This document shows, one piece after another, positions 48,901-60,590 of a DNA stretch of 64,000 bases. The DNA comes from Prunus persica (lineage: Eukaryota > Streptophyta > Magnoliopsida > Rosales > Rosaceae): assembly GCF_000346465.2 (NCBI RefSeq), contig NC_034010.1, forward strand, positions 1,029,415 through 1,093,414, in the 5' to 3' direction. The notes under the pieces are model-generated. The model did not search any database. It saw nothing but the letters and a program-made list of their open reading frames with translations, and had not been told where the DNA came from. The stretch's first letter is position 1. Every line of letters starts with the position of its first letter. The position numbers and the translations under genes are program-made.

Positions 48901-51900
48901 TTGTCTCATGGGTTCTGCATGCCTGTAAGCTGCTCATTATTCTTGATAACAGTTTGGAGTTACAACATAATCTTTAATTTTATGCTGTTCAGGAATAATG
49001 GTTTGTATTTTTAATTTTGGTGGTGCCTTATGGTTTTGGCTTCAATTTCAGTGGTACCGGACTATCTGTTGTAGTTGTTTTATAAGGAATGCGTAGATGG
49101 TAGCTTTTAGTTACTAGCCAGTATGAGTCTAATGGCTAAGGACCTGTTTGGTTCACAGATTAGTGACTTGGGAATGGGTATGAGATTCCCTTCCCATGTT
49201 TAGCAAGCATATTCATAGGAATGTCATATCTGCTGCGTGGTTATCAACTTATCAACTTCCCATGAAACAGGGAACGTGAAACCCTTTGACCTCCTTGGAT
49301 TTGCTTTTCCCTTGCTTTGGAAATGGATCTATTTCATTTTCTTGTGACTGAATTGCCCCCATTATAAACTAAAAATACAACTTTTGGCTTTAAAAATGAT
49401 TGGCATTTCTTCCTTTTTAATAAGGGTATTATTGGAAATCTGAACAAATTTTAATTCCTATTTCTGCACAAACGAAACATGGGAATGGGAATAAAAGGTA
49501 TTCCCTGGTTTTTGTTTCGCAGAATTTTTAAACACTGGAATGGAAGTCTTTCATTCCATGCCCCTGGAATGTGCATTCATTCTGAGGTGCAGTATTCATA
49601 TTTTCTTGTTATTTTAACATGATAAGGTATGCCTTTCAGTAGGAGAGTTATTTGAGAAAACCTGTTTCTTGTTTTTACCGTTTAGCTGTCTCAATAAAAT
49701 GATAGTCATCGGTCAATGAAATAATATTTGATGTGCCTTCATTGGCTTTTATCAAATTGATGAGACCAGATTTTGGATAAATATGTTGATGATGATTATT
49801 GGTTGCAGTTGTTTCTGGTTTGTAACTTGGAGCACAAAAACCTGATATATTATGTTGACTATGAGGAAATGACTATTTGGATTGCTGATTTTAGGCCTAC
49901 AACCTTTGTTTTTAAGTAGTTTTGTATTATGAGTTTTTGGATTTCTGTTCTCTGTGTGTGGGAGAACTTGTTTAGATCATTATGGTCATCTTAGGCTTGT
50001 AATCTTTGTTTTTAAGCCATTTATAATGTCTTTCCTATCAAATTTCTTGTGTGTGTGTGTGTGTGGTCTTCCTGTCCATGAACGTTAATTGCCTGCTTAT
50101 GTTTTACAGGCATCACTCACTTGTGAAGTCGCTTAAAATTCTCATACGCAGAGCTCGGCATTGCCATCATTTGAGATTATTGGAGAAGCATTGTTTTATT
50201 ACATCTCCAAATCCGAATGCTATTAAAAATTCTGGTTGCATCTTTGAGGTCAGCATTCTATTTTGATATTTTGTGAGATGTATGATGGTAGTGTACGAGG
50301 CATGAAGTTGGCTTACTAAGTGCTTTTAGTTTTGACATTTTATATTTCTTGTTTTATGTTTTGTGATACTTTCACCATTCTTATAAGAAGGTAACATGAT
50401 TTTGACTCTCATCAGGGAGAAAGGCGGGGTAACAGTGTACTGAAGAAATCTCAGTGTTGTACTACTGATTCTTGCAATGGTTCTCCAGCAGCCATTGATT
50501 CTCATTCTGAGGCAATTAAGTCTTACTGCTTGAAAAGTCAGGTGGTGTCCTTTGTATGGGCTGTTTGTAGGAGTATTATTCCACCAGATTTGCTAGGAAC
50601 TCCTTCTAACTGGAGAATGTTGAGAAGAAATATTTCCAAGTTCATTTGTCTTAGAAGATTTGAAAAATTTTCTTTAAAGCAATGTATGCATAAATTGAAA
50701 ACATCTAGGTTCCCATTTTTATCAGATAAACAGTATTTCTGCTGCATGAATAATCAGGCACCAAAAGGCGTAGATGGAAAAAGTTCAGAAATTAATAAAG
50801 GATCCACTAAATTGAATGATGCCGCACATCTTGTAAAACAAAAAGTCTTAGAAAGCTGGATTTATTGGTTATTTTCATCTATAATTGTTCCTTTGTTGCA
50901 AGCCAACTTCTATGTCACTGAGAGTGAGAATGGGAAGCAAGATTTATATTACTATCAAAAGTCAGTGTGGGAGAAAGTGAAGAATAAGACTGTTACTTGC
51001 ATGAAAGCTCAGAACTATCATTACTTGGATACTGCAACAACTAGAAGGATTATAAGAAAAAGATTATTTGGTTTTTCAAAGCTCCGGATTTGTCCAAAAG
51101 AATATGGAGTGAGGTTGCTAGCAAATTTAAAAGCATCATCAAGAATGCCAAGGCAAGAGTTCTATTTGGGAGATCGGTCCGGTGGAAGACTAGGAAGAAC
51201 AAAAATGCATCAGAGAAGGGTCAGATTTGAACATTTTAAGTCAGTGAATCGTGTTCTTCGTGATACACATGCTGTTTTAAAATCTATACGATTCAAGGAG
51301 CCAGAGAAGTTAGGTTCATCAGTGTTTGATTACAATGATGTCTACAGAAAGTTGTGCCCTTTTGTAATTGGTTTGAAGAATGGATCGGCAATGATGCCTG
51401 ATGTATTTATTGTTGTTTCTGATGTGTCAAAAGCCTTTGATTCTGTTGACCAGGATAAGCTGCTTTGTGTAATGAAAGATGTCCTAAGAACAGATGAATA
51501 CTTTCTCAAACATGCTTATGAAGTTCTTTGCACAAAGAAATCTTTGTGGGTTCATGAGAAGCCTATATTAGTGGATCAAAATACCAGCTCGAGATTTAAA
51601 TCTTCTGTCGTACACCGATCATTGCACAGTGTCCTTGTTAATCAGGTAATTTTGGGTATTCTCGAAAAAGTGTCTGGCATTGTTTTGTAAACTAATTTTA
51701 TATCTTTTCAATATGTCACTATTTATTCTGTTTTTTTTGTGTTAATTTATGTAGTTTTTTTACTTTGTATATTCATGAACTTACTATCCCCAAGCCATCC
51801 CAGAAAAATAAACTGCTTGATATCAATGAAGTAATAATTGTAACTGAAGAAAAAATAGTATTCAAAACACTATAATCGAACATAGGATTGAGATGGTACT

Positions 51901-53752
51901 AGTTTGTCAAATTTACTACTGGAAAATTTGATTTTTCGTAACTTTATATCTGCTACTGTGAAGGTCTCGTTTAGGTTGATCATGGGGAAGGGGATGGAGA
52001 TTTGTGTAGTTGCTTAAAATTTGTTCAGCATCTTGATGGATTCTGATTCCTTTCTTGTTCTTTTTAGCTTTAGCTGATAGTTTTGTTTTTTCAATGCTTA
52101 GGAGTGTAGCAGGTCTGTGAAGAAGCAGGAGCTATTTTTTAATCTAAATCAACATGTGAAACGCAATGTTCTGCAGTTGGATAAGAAGTTTTATTTGCAA
52201 GGTGTAGGCATTCCTCAAGGAAGTGTTTTGTCTTCTTTGCTTTGCTCATTATACTATGGACATCTGGACAGGAATGTGATCTTTCCATTTCTTGAAAAAA
52301 CTTGGGAACCTGCGAGAGTAGATTTATCAAGTGAACATAATTTTGAAGACGCTTCTGCTGCACAGAGTGGTAGTGAGGATAAAATTGGTTTGTCCTCTAG
52401 TCATTTTCTAGTAAGATTTATTGATGACTTTCTTTTCATTTCAACTTCAAAGAAGCAGGCTTCTAGCTTCTACTCCAGGTTGCAAAGAGGATTTCGGGAT
52501 TACAACTGCTTCATGAATGAGAAAAAGTTTGGCGTAAATTTTAATATTCGACAGATGCCTGGGCCGCCATCAAACAGGGTATACCTTGGTGAAGATGGCA
52601 TATCATTCCTTCGATATTGTGGTTTGCTTATCAATTCTTGCACTCTCGAAGTTCAGGCAGACTACACAAAGTTAATTCCCTTATATGATTAATTTTATAT
52701 TTCATAACTTATTAGGACTAATAACAATTATATTTATTGTTTTATGCATGCACTGCCGAAGAGGTTATAAATTTATCATGTCTACAGTCTACCAAAGCAA
52801 TGTCTGTTTTAAATTACCCATTTTTCCTGGATGATAATTATCTGTTGCATGTTTGTAATGTTTGTGGCCTTTTGTAACGGTAACACTATGATCAAGTGTG
52901 TCAAAACAATATCATTCCTGGTCTAAGTTTTTTGAGTATCTTGTTTCATCTGTTTATCAGGTATTTGAGCAACCATTTAAGTTCAACTCTTACTGTCAGC
53001 TGGCAAGGCCAACCTAGTCGTCATTTGAAGGAAAAATTGTGTGACTATATGAGACCTAAATGTCATCCAATATTCTTTGATTCCAACATTAATTCAGCAT
53101 CTGTTGTGAGATTAAATATCTACCAAGCGTTCTTGTTATGTGCAATGAAGTTCCATTGTTATGTTCGCGACTTATCAAACATATGGAAACTTTGCAATAG
53201 ATCCTATGCTAACATGATCAAGAGATCTTTGGGGTATGCTTCTGTTACTTTGTCTTTTATCTTTTCTAAGTCTTTCAACAATAATAAGCAGTCTTTCCAC
53301 ATGGAAGTTAGTTGAGCTTTAATAATTGACTAAGATCTTGATATACTTAAAGCTAGCTACAACTGGTTTTCCTTACGAGGTATCTCATTCAATCAGTTAT
53401 CCAAAATGTTGAGTATAACAAGATTTCTTACATCCTCTTTTTGGAGGAGTTATGATCTTTTTGTTGCATTGATTTTAGGTACATGTATGTGCTCATAAAG
53501 AGAAGGATGCGTTCTGTGTATAATGGTTCTGACTTCCAACCAATACTTCAATTGGAAAAGGGAGAAGTTGAGTGGCTTGGTTTATTTGCTTATATCCAAG
53601 TACTGAAGAGAAAGCAATCACGGCATAAGGAGTTGCTCTCCTTATTGACGTCTAAGTTGTTGAGTCATAAAATAACGGGGTCTGTGTCTTCTCAACTAAG
53701 TTATGCTGTTGATAGATCACATTCCTCTCTAATGTGGAAGATCAAGTATTAG
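45943..53752 (+). CDS. TERT: Telomerase reverse transcriptase
   Basis: Thirteen coding exons: 45943-46245, 46334-46411, 46523-46588, 46689-46857, 47523-47909, 47998-48060, 48147-48236, 48783-48924, 50110-50248, 50416-51645, 52102-52670, 52961-53233 and 53479-53752. The total is 3783 bases, or 1260 residues plus TAG, all in phase. The N-terminus (MRKKRCVPEVLRRLFHNRPR) resembles plant TERT. A linker with basic clusters follows, then the RNA-binding region (SQVVSFVWAVCRSIIPPDLL). RT motif A is VVSDVSKAFDSVD (Asp about 815), motif B is GIPQGSVLSSLLCSLYYGHL (about 925) and motif C is RFIDDFLF (Asp pair about 997-998). The C-terminus has EWLGLFAYIQVLKRK and ends WKIKY. It adds telomere repeats using an RNA template. 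All catalytic Asp are present, so the gene looks functional. The least certain junctions are exons 5-7. Confidence 0.96.
49138..49600. repeat. Insertion-like block in TERT intron 8
   Basis: Begins 'aaggacctgtttggttcaca', typical of hAT-type MITE ends. It is rich in 'gggaatggga/ccttcccatg' motifs in both orientations, like the 27145 repeat family. The right end was not defined. Confidence 0.4.
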
Positions 53753-54861
53753 AAGATTCTTAGAGGTATGTACATATTGCATGAGTAAACCATCCTAATT
53801 TCGTTCGATCATCATCGTCATGGTCTTATCAACTACATTAATGTTCGATTGTCTTGTTTTTTAAAAGGTATTGGGTGTAGACTAATATTGCTAGTGTTTG
53901 TTATATCCTCTACAAGTTGTCTCTGGTATTAAAACTATACTATCATGAATTATTTTGGTAGATACAAAATATACATATATTATTCTGTGATGCTATGTCA
54001 TACCATTCTTTTTTTTTTTTTTTTTTTTTTAAAAGTTCAAATGCTTATTGGATTCAAACATTCTATAGATCCTCTACAACTGCTATGTATAGTTAGCATA
54101 ATCATGCTAGTCACCTGTGCAGGTAAAATTTGTTAAGGTGATTTACATACATTCTATGTCTTGTTTTACAAACTGGGGTTTGTCTTTTCTTTAATTCTAT
54201 TAACAAGATTTCTGTTATTTTTTAATGTGAGGTTTAATTTTTTCCTTAACTCTTTCAATTTTGCTTTGCTTTAAACATTTAAAGTGCAGCTTTCATTTTG
54301 TATACCTTCTTCTCAATTGTAAATTTTCATTTCTTTCTTCTCTATCTCCCTATTTCGATTACAGTGTAGTGTTGCTTGAACAAGGAGGCCGTGAAAGTGG
54401 AGAAAGCACGATGTATCTGACGGTGAACTCTACAAGACCGATGCTACATGACCACATTCAATTCTTAGTGGTCAGAGTTGTTTGTCTCTCACATATGATG
54501 GGAGGATGTGGTCACCAATGTGGTACAATTCACATTCGGCAATGTGGTATAGTTAGGTTTAGTGAATTGCAAATTCAGCTTTCAAATGTCGATTTGCCAA
54601 GTCGTTTATGTTTTTTTTATCATCTTTTCTATGCTATTCTTTTCCCTACTAAAGCGAGCATTTGGGAAAGACTTTTGTGCAGTACGAAGATTGTCCAAAT
54701 TCTTGTGTTTTGTTTTGCATGTGGAACAGCACGTACCTCAATTGTAAACAATTTCAGCTTCAGCTTGTCCGATTTGTATACCAAGCAAACAAAGTAAACC
54801 ACGTACTGGGCCTAAATCATTGTGCATTTACTCTTACATTTTACTCAAGAGTGGTTATCTA
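53753..54861 (+). other. TERT 3' region
   Basis: A donor-like CTTAGAG/GTATGT 15 bases after the stop, and an acceptor-like 'cgattacag' at about 54364, suggest a possible 3'-UTR intron and exon. A plus-strand open frame (54261-54797) has no recognised domain. A T24 run lies at about 54009-54031. Confidence 0.35.
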
Positions 54862-54898
54862 GTGAGAACGCTTATGTGCGAACTTTATACGAGAATCA
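54862..54898 (+). repeat. Left member of a distant inverted repeat pair
   Basis: GTGAGAACGCTTATGTGCGA onward matches the reverse complement of 62853-62888 at about 29 of 35 positions. See the partner entry. Confidence 0.65.
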
Positions 54899-56329
54899 TA
54901 TCTAGCCATCCAAATTATCTGAACAGTTAAAGAGAAAAAGCAAGCTTATGGTAAAAACGGATAGGTTGCAATTCCTCTTAGCTCAAGTGTCAAGTCGTGC
55001 TTGTTTCAAAAAAACGCACCTTTCTTCTTCCTGACAATGGCGCCATACTTCACAGTTGCGCCTTTCTTGTCAATAAATTTATGAATTTATGAATTAATCC
55101 TAAACACCCAAAATACCTACTAGACATAAATTTTTGTATTTCTCTTGTCGCAGAAACTCCTTGGTGTACATTTGAAAATCTGAGAAGGTACGTTTCTCTC
55201 GAATTCCCTCTCTTTCATTCATATTAAAGTTTGCATGTTATATTGCATTCACTTAATGTTTAAATAATGTTTAGGATTTTAGGGCATTGATTTTCTGGGT
55301 AAGAATAGTTTGTCTCTGGTGTAGGATTTTAGGTTTTGATTTTCTGGGTAAGAGTAGTCTGTCTCTGTAGTAGTTGTGTTTGCAAAAATATAAATTGGCT
55401 TCAGTTGCTTTTTTGTGTAGTGTTTTCTAGTTTCTAGTAATTTGTTGAAGCATAATAACTAATTTTTAAAGTTTTTCTGCGAATATTCTTTAATTTTTTC
55501 AAAAGTTGGGTTGTTTTTTTATCGCAATTTTTTATGGTAATTTGTTGAAGTGTAGATTCACAGCTGTTGGTTGTTCCTTTTTTTTTTTTTTTTGCATTGT
55601 GCTTGCTTGTTGTCTTTTCTTAAAATTCCAGGAACCTTCATGTGTTGGTCATTGTAATCCTGCTTTGCCCATCTAGTGGTGTGAGTGTATGGCATCATTT
55701 TAGGGATTTAATAGGGTTTGGAAAACAAATAATAAGTACCATTAGAAGTAGAACGCAAAAGAGAAAATTGAATCTTAACTGTGAATATGAGATGATTTGG
55801 GATGCACAAGGATCAATTATGTATCTTAATGTATTGAAAATAGTGTTGGTAGGTATCAGTTCTGTATGTGAATGTGTTGAAAATAGTGTTTGTAGGTGAA
55901 AATTATGTATCTTAATGAGTTAAAAATAGTGTATCAGTTTTGCATCTTAATATGTTGAAAATAGTATTAGTAGGTATCCATTATGTATCTGAATGTGTTG
56001 AAAATAGTGTTTGTAGGTATTAATTATGTATGTTTGCCCTTCCACAGTATATGACATACACAACATCATCTATGGTGATACTACTCTCTGCTATGTTTGT
56101 AGCCAGCACAATTCCAGAATACAAGTAGAATTTTACAGCACTCTATACAAATAAAAAATGAAAGTAACTAGTCAATCATACAAACAAAATTCTGTCAGCA
56201 TGACAGCATGCTCATTAGAGAGTCAGATGCAACACAATGTGCAGCATAATTCTTCAAAGCAAAAAAACAAATCCCTAAAAAACTACAAAACCATGCTAGT
56301 GATAAAGCAAGTTCTTTACCAGACCCAAG
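54899..56329. other. AT-rich intergenic
   Basis: Apart from the minisatellite no gene is supported. A donor-like 'gagaag/gtacgttt' at about 55187 within a CT-rich context hints at a leader exon of an unknown transcript, without a coding exon downstream. Confidence 0.35.
55818..56032. repeat. Minisatellite, ~50-bp units
   Basis: Four to five head-to-tail copies of 'gtatctgaatgtgttgaaaa tagtgtttgtaggta' with point changes. It lies in unique AT-rich sequence between the TERT 3' region and the helicase relic. Confidence 0.85.
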
Positions 56330-57190
56330 TCAAGCTGTGAACCAGACGACGCTTCAAGAGACCTTCTTGTAGATGTCCTGTAATTTCTGGAGTGAGCATC
56401 AATATCAACATCCTGCATGGCCAAAGCACTATCCTCATAAATACTTTTAAAAATATTAATGTAGGAACTGCTGAAGCTAAAGTTTAAAAGCCTTATCTAT
56501 TCATTGATTATAAGTCTATGTTATTCAATATAAGCAGGTAGATTTCAATGGGAACGAAAATGAAATTTAGAATGATAGGGAATGCAGGATTGCCTCAAAT
56601 AATTCAGTTAAAAGAAAGATGATTATACTGGTATATGTATTGTTGAGGAATTTCCCAAGTATTTGGAGAACAAGTCCGCATTGATGGTGGCACTCATTAG
56701 AATAAATCGTAGATCTGGACGCTGAGGAAGGAGGTCACGCAAGTATCAGTAAGATTTCCTGTTACCATAATGATGAAGCTTTTAGGTAAAACTAGTACAT
56801 AAAATTTGGTGCCTTTGGAGTACAGGCATGGCATGAAAAACAACATGGTTTTGTGAGGGTATTTTTTACTAACAAATGTTTCTAACATTCAGTGTACAAT
56901 TCTCAACCAGGTGTATGAAAAATATCAGAAAAATTGTATTACCAACTGTCTAAGTAGTACTCCAGTGGTGCAAAATTCACGTTTTTTCGAGCATAACGTT
57001 TTGATTCCAGGCGGATTTGATAACCAACAGTTTCACCAAGAATCTCTTCCCTTTCAGAGGATATACGAGCAGCAACAGACACAGCAGAAATACGACGAGG
57101 TTGTGTGAATATTATGTTGCAGTTAGCACCATGTAGACGTGAATATCATCTTCTAGAATAAATTGAGGAAAGTGTCGTTTGAAAAGTGAA
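56330..57190 (-). pseudogene. DExH-box RNA helicase, decayed fragment
   Basis: The minus strand reads [20 protein letters not shown] then [14 protein letters not shown] (about 57104-56980): helicase motif Ia. Next comes [13 protein letters not shown] in a shifted frame (about 56968-56930). LRDLLPQRPDLRFILMSATI then NADLFSKYLGNSSTIHIP (about 56740-56630) is motif III (SAT). MQDVDIDAHSRNY then TRRSLEASSGSQLDLGL (about 56415-56330) follows. Upstream remnants near 57185-57125 recall KTT...PQFILEDDI and GANCNII. This order matches plant DExH helicases of the DHX36-like group. Frameshifts occur, the DEIH motif exon is unrecognisable, and the N- and C-terminal parts are absent. Retained intron-like sequence implies a segmental copy, not a processed one. 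Confidence 0.85.
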
Positions 57191-57224
57191 GCATAATTTA
57201 GTTTTGTTAGTTTTGCAAGGCATT

Positions 57225-57425
57225 GCAACACATGTTTGAGTTCCCACATTGGAACAATAGAGTTCCTTGGAAGTCTTTATAAGACTTACACTTGGAAATA
57301 GAGTAGTTTGTATTGGTTATGCAAGTGGCCCAATTGAGTGGCTTATGGTTATGGCCTAAGGTTAAATGCCAAGTTAGTTGGGTCAATGGTTAATTAATAC
57401 ATTTAGGCCTTGGGGCTCTGTGATT
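57225..57425 (+). mobile_element. Possible solo-LTR relic
   Basis: 'tttgagttcccacattggaa ... ccttggaagtctttataaga cttac' is the promoter-type pattern common in plant copia LTRs. The ends and target duplication were not defined. Confidence 0.35.
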
Positions 57426-57599
57426 CAAATTAAATTTTTTACGTATTTTTCACAAAATTTTCAATAAGACAAAAAATTCACGTATTATACAAAAAATTCT
57501 CACATATTATTGAATAAGAATAACATATTGTATAAAACTTATATTAAAATATCAAAATCAATTTTGGATGTGTTGCAAATTAATATCCATAAGGTACAA

Positions 57600-60590
57600 A
57601 CCAATGCAACTAGGAGGGTCCTTTTTTATTATTAATTTTTTTAATTAAATCGTATAGCCGAGCGATTTTTTAATAAAAAAAATACTATAGCGGGGCGGCT
57701 ATACCGTGTTTTTGACACGTGGCCCTAAACGATAGAGGTTCTTCTTTATTTTTACTTTTTAAAAAAAAAACTGAAATTTTAAAATAAAAAAAAAAAGAAA
57801 AAAGAAAAAAGAAAGGCGTACAGCCGACCGGCTATACTCCTTGTTTGTACATGTTTTTTAAAAAAGTCATATGTTGACAAGTGGAGCATAATGGCCGGGG
57901 TCATTTTTTATATTTAAAAATAGTATAGCCGCACGGCTATACGCAGTTTTGAAATTTTTTTTAAGACAGGGTTTGACACGTGGCGGCTAGTGGTTGGGGT
58001 ACTTTTTGCATTTGAAAATAGTATAGCCGCACGGCTTTACTCAGTGTTGAAATTTTTTTAACAAAGGCATGGGTTGACACGCGTCTCCTAATGGTTTGGG
58101 GGTCATTTTTATATTTAAAAAATAGTATGGCCGCACGGCTATACTCAGTTTTGAATTTGTTTAGCAAAAGAAATGGGTTGACACGTGGCGGCTAATGGTT
58201 TGGGGGTCTTTTTATATTTAAAAAATCGTATAGCCGCACGGCTATACTCAGTGTTGAAATTTTTTAGAAAAAGAAATCGGTTGACACGTGGCGGCTAATG
58301 GTTGGGGTACTTCTTGCATTAAAAATAGTATAGCCGCACGGCTATAGCGGGGCGGCTATACCGTGTTTTTGACACGTGGCCCTAAACGATAGAGGTTCTT
58401 CTTTATTTTTACTTTTTTTTAAAAAAAACTGAAAATTTAAAATTAAAAAAAAAAGAAAAAAGAAAAAAGAAGGGAGTACAGCCGACCGGCTATACTCCTT
58501 GTTTGTACATGTTTTTTAAAAAAGTCATATGTTGACAAGTGGAGCATAATGGCCGGGGTCATTTTTTATATTTAAAAATAGTATAGCCGCACGGCGATAC
58601 GCAGTTTTGAAATTTTTTTTAAAAGACAGGTTTGACACGTGGCGGCTAGTGGTTGGGGTACTTTTTGCATTTAAAAATAGTATAGCCGCACGGCTTGCCT
58701 CAGTGTTGAAATTTTTTTAACAAAGGCATGGGTTGACACGCGGCTCCTAAAAAATAGTATAGCCGCACGGCGATACTCAGTTTTGAATTTTTTAAAAAAA
58801 GAAATGGGTTGACACGTGGCTCCTAATGGTTGGGGGGTCCTTTTTATATTTTAAAAATAGTATAGCCGCACGGCGATACTCGGTTTTGGAATTCTTTTTT
58901 TTAACCAAAGACTTGTGTTGACACGTGGCTCCTAGTATAGCCGCACGGCTATACTCAGTTTTGAAATTTATACACACACATATGTAGGTACGTATTTTTC
59001 AACAATACGTTCGTGTTCTATACACATCTCACATTTTCTTTAAAAAACTAACATACAATAGTTGTATTGTACATGTACGTACGTATTTCTAATGTTTTAT
59101 ACATGTATTTTTTACAAAATTTTTAAGAAAACAAAAAATTCACGTATTATACAAATAATTCTCGCATATTATTGAGTAAGAATAACATATGGTATAAAAC
59201 TTATATTAAAATATCAAATAGTGGAAGATTAATATCTATTTTGGATATGTTTCGAATTAATATCCATAAGGTACAAACCAATGCAATTAGGAGGGTCCTT
59301 TTTTATTATTAAGTTTTTTAATTAAATAGTATACCCGAGCGATTTTTGAATTAAAAAAATAGTATAGCGGGGCGGCAATACCTTGTTTTTGACACGTGGC
59401 TTTAAACGATAGAGGCTCTTCTTTATTTTTATTAAAAAAAATTGAAATTAAAAAAAAGAAAAAAGAAAAAAGAAAGGAGTACAGCCGCCCGGCTATACTC
59501 CTTGTTTGTACATGTTTTTTTAAAAAGTCATATGTTGACACGTGGAGCATAATGGCTGGGGTCATTTTTTATATTTAAAAATAGTATAGCCGCACGGCTA
59601 TACGCATTTTTGAAATTTTTTTTTTCCACCAAAGACTTGTGTTGACACGTGGCTCTTAAAGGCTGGGTGCTTTTTTTGTATTAAAAAATAGTATAGCCGC
59701 AGGGCTATACTCAGTTTCGAAATTTATATATATATATATATACACACATATGTAGGTATGTATTTTTCAACAATACATTCGTGTTCTATACACGTCTGAC
59801 GTTTTCTTTAAAAAGCTAACATACAATAGTCGTATTGTACATGTACGTACGTATTTCTAATGTTTTATACATGTATTTTTAATAAAATTTTCAAGAAGAC
59901 AAAAAATTCATGTATTATACAAGTAATTCTCACATATTATTGAGTAAGAATAACATATGGTATAAAACTTATATTAAAATATCAAATAGTGGAAGATTAG
60001 TATCTATTTTGGATATGTTGCAAATTAATATCCATAAGGTACAAACCAATGCAACTTGTAGGGTCCTTTTTTTGTTATTAATTTTTTAATTAAATAGTAT
60101 AGCCGAACGATTTTTTAATAAAAAGATAGTATAGCGGGGCGGCTATACCTTGTTTTTGACATGTGGCTTTAAACGATAGAGGTTCTTCTTTATTATTATT
60201 ATTTTTATTTAAAAAAAGTGAGTACTGCCTCCCGGCTGTACTCATTGTTTTTATTTTTTTTTAAAAACATGTGTTGACACGTGGAGCATAATGGCTTGGG
60301 TCTTTTTTTGTATTTAAAAATAGTATAGCCGCACGGCTATACTTAGTTTTGAATTTTTATAACAAAGACATATGTTGACACGCGGCGCCTAATGGTTGAG
60401 GTGCTTTTTTATATTTAAAACTAGTAGAGCCGCATGGCTATACTCAGATTTGAAATTTTTTTAACAAATGCATGGGTTGACACTTGGCTCCTAATGGTTG
60501 GGGGTGCTTTTTATATTTAAAAATAGTATAGCCGCACGGCTATACTAAGTTTTGAAATTTGTTTTAACAAAGGCATGTGTCGACACGTGT
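57600..60590. repeat. Tandem array of quasi-palindromes and G-box-like motifs
   Basis: About 15 copies of GTATAGCCGCACGGCTATAC or close variants (9-bp arms, 2-bp centre) lie at 57923, 58021, 58125, 58228, 58328, 58581, 58680, 58757, 58860, 58935, 59584, 59691, 60323, 60424 and 60525. Local spacing is about 100 bp. Between them lies 'ttgacacgtggc-cctaatgg-tgggg', which carries CACGTG or a one-base variant in most units. Related blocks with GCCGACCGGC, GCCGCCCGGC and GCGGGGCGGC centres mark a longer period: 57685-58341 and 58342-58990 repeat at 657 bp, and similar modules recur near 59363 and 60131. No open frame of interest is present. The array abuts the FAR1-type transposase remnant. Confidence 0.95.
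58975..59890. repeat. AT-rich spacer repeats within the array
   Basis: 'tatgtaggtacgtatttttc aacaatacgttcgtgttcta' occurs at about 58980 and 59751. 'aaattcacgtattatacaaa ... ttctcacatattattga' occurs at about 57475, 59145 and 59905, each followed by a 'ggtacaaaccaatgcaact' block. These are conserved spacers between palindrome clusters, so the array has a higher-order structure. Confidence 0.85.

Noticed and set aside
45943..53752. TERT read as a frameshifted pseudogene because of the stop at 47933
   Set aside because: Two short introns (47910-47997 and 48061-48146) restore phase throughout, and homology resumes on both sides.
56911..57108. Plus-strand open frame with acidic and Gln-rich tail
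   Set aside because: It is antisense to the clear helicase motif Ia on the minus strand.
57600..60590. CRISPR-like array of regularly spaced repeats
   Set aside because: Plant nuclear setting; the spacers are themselves repeats and no cas genes are present.
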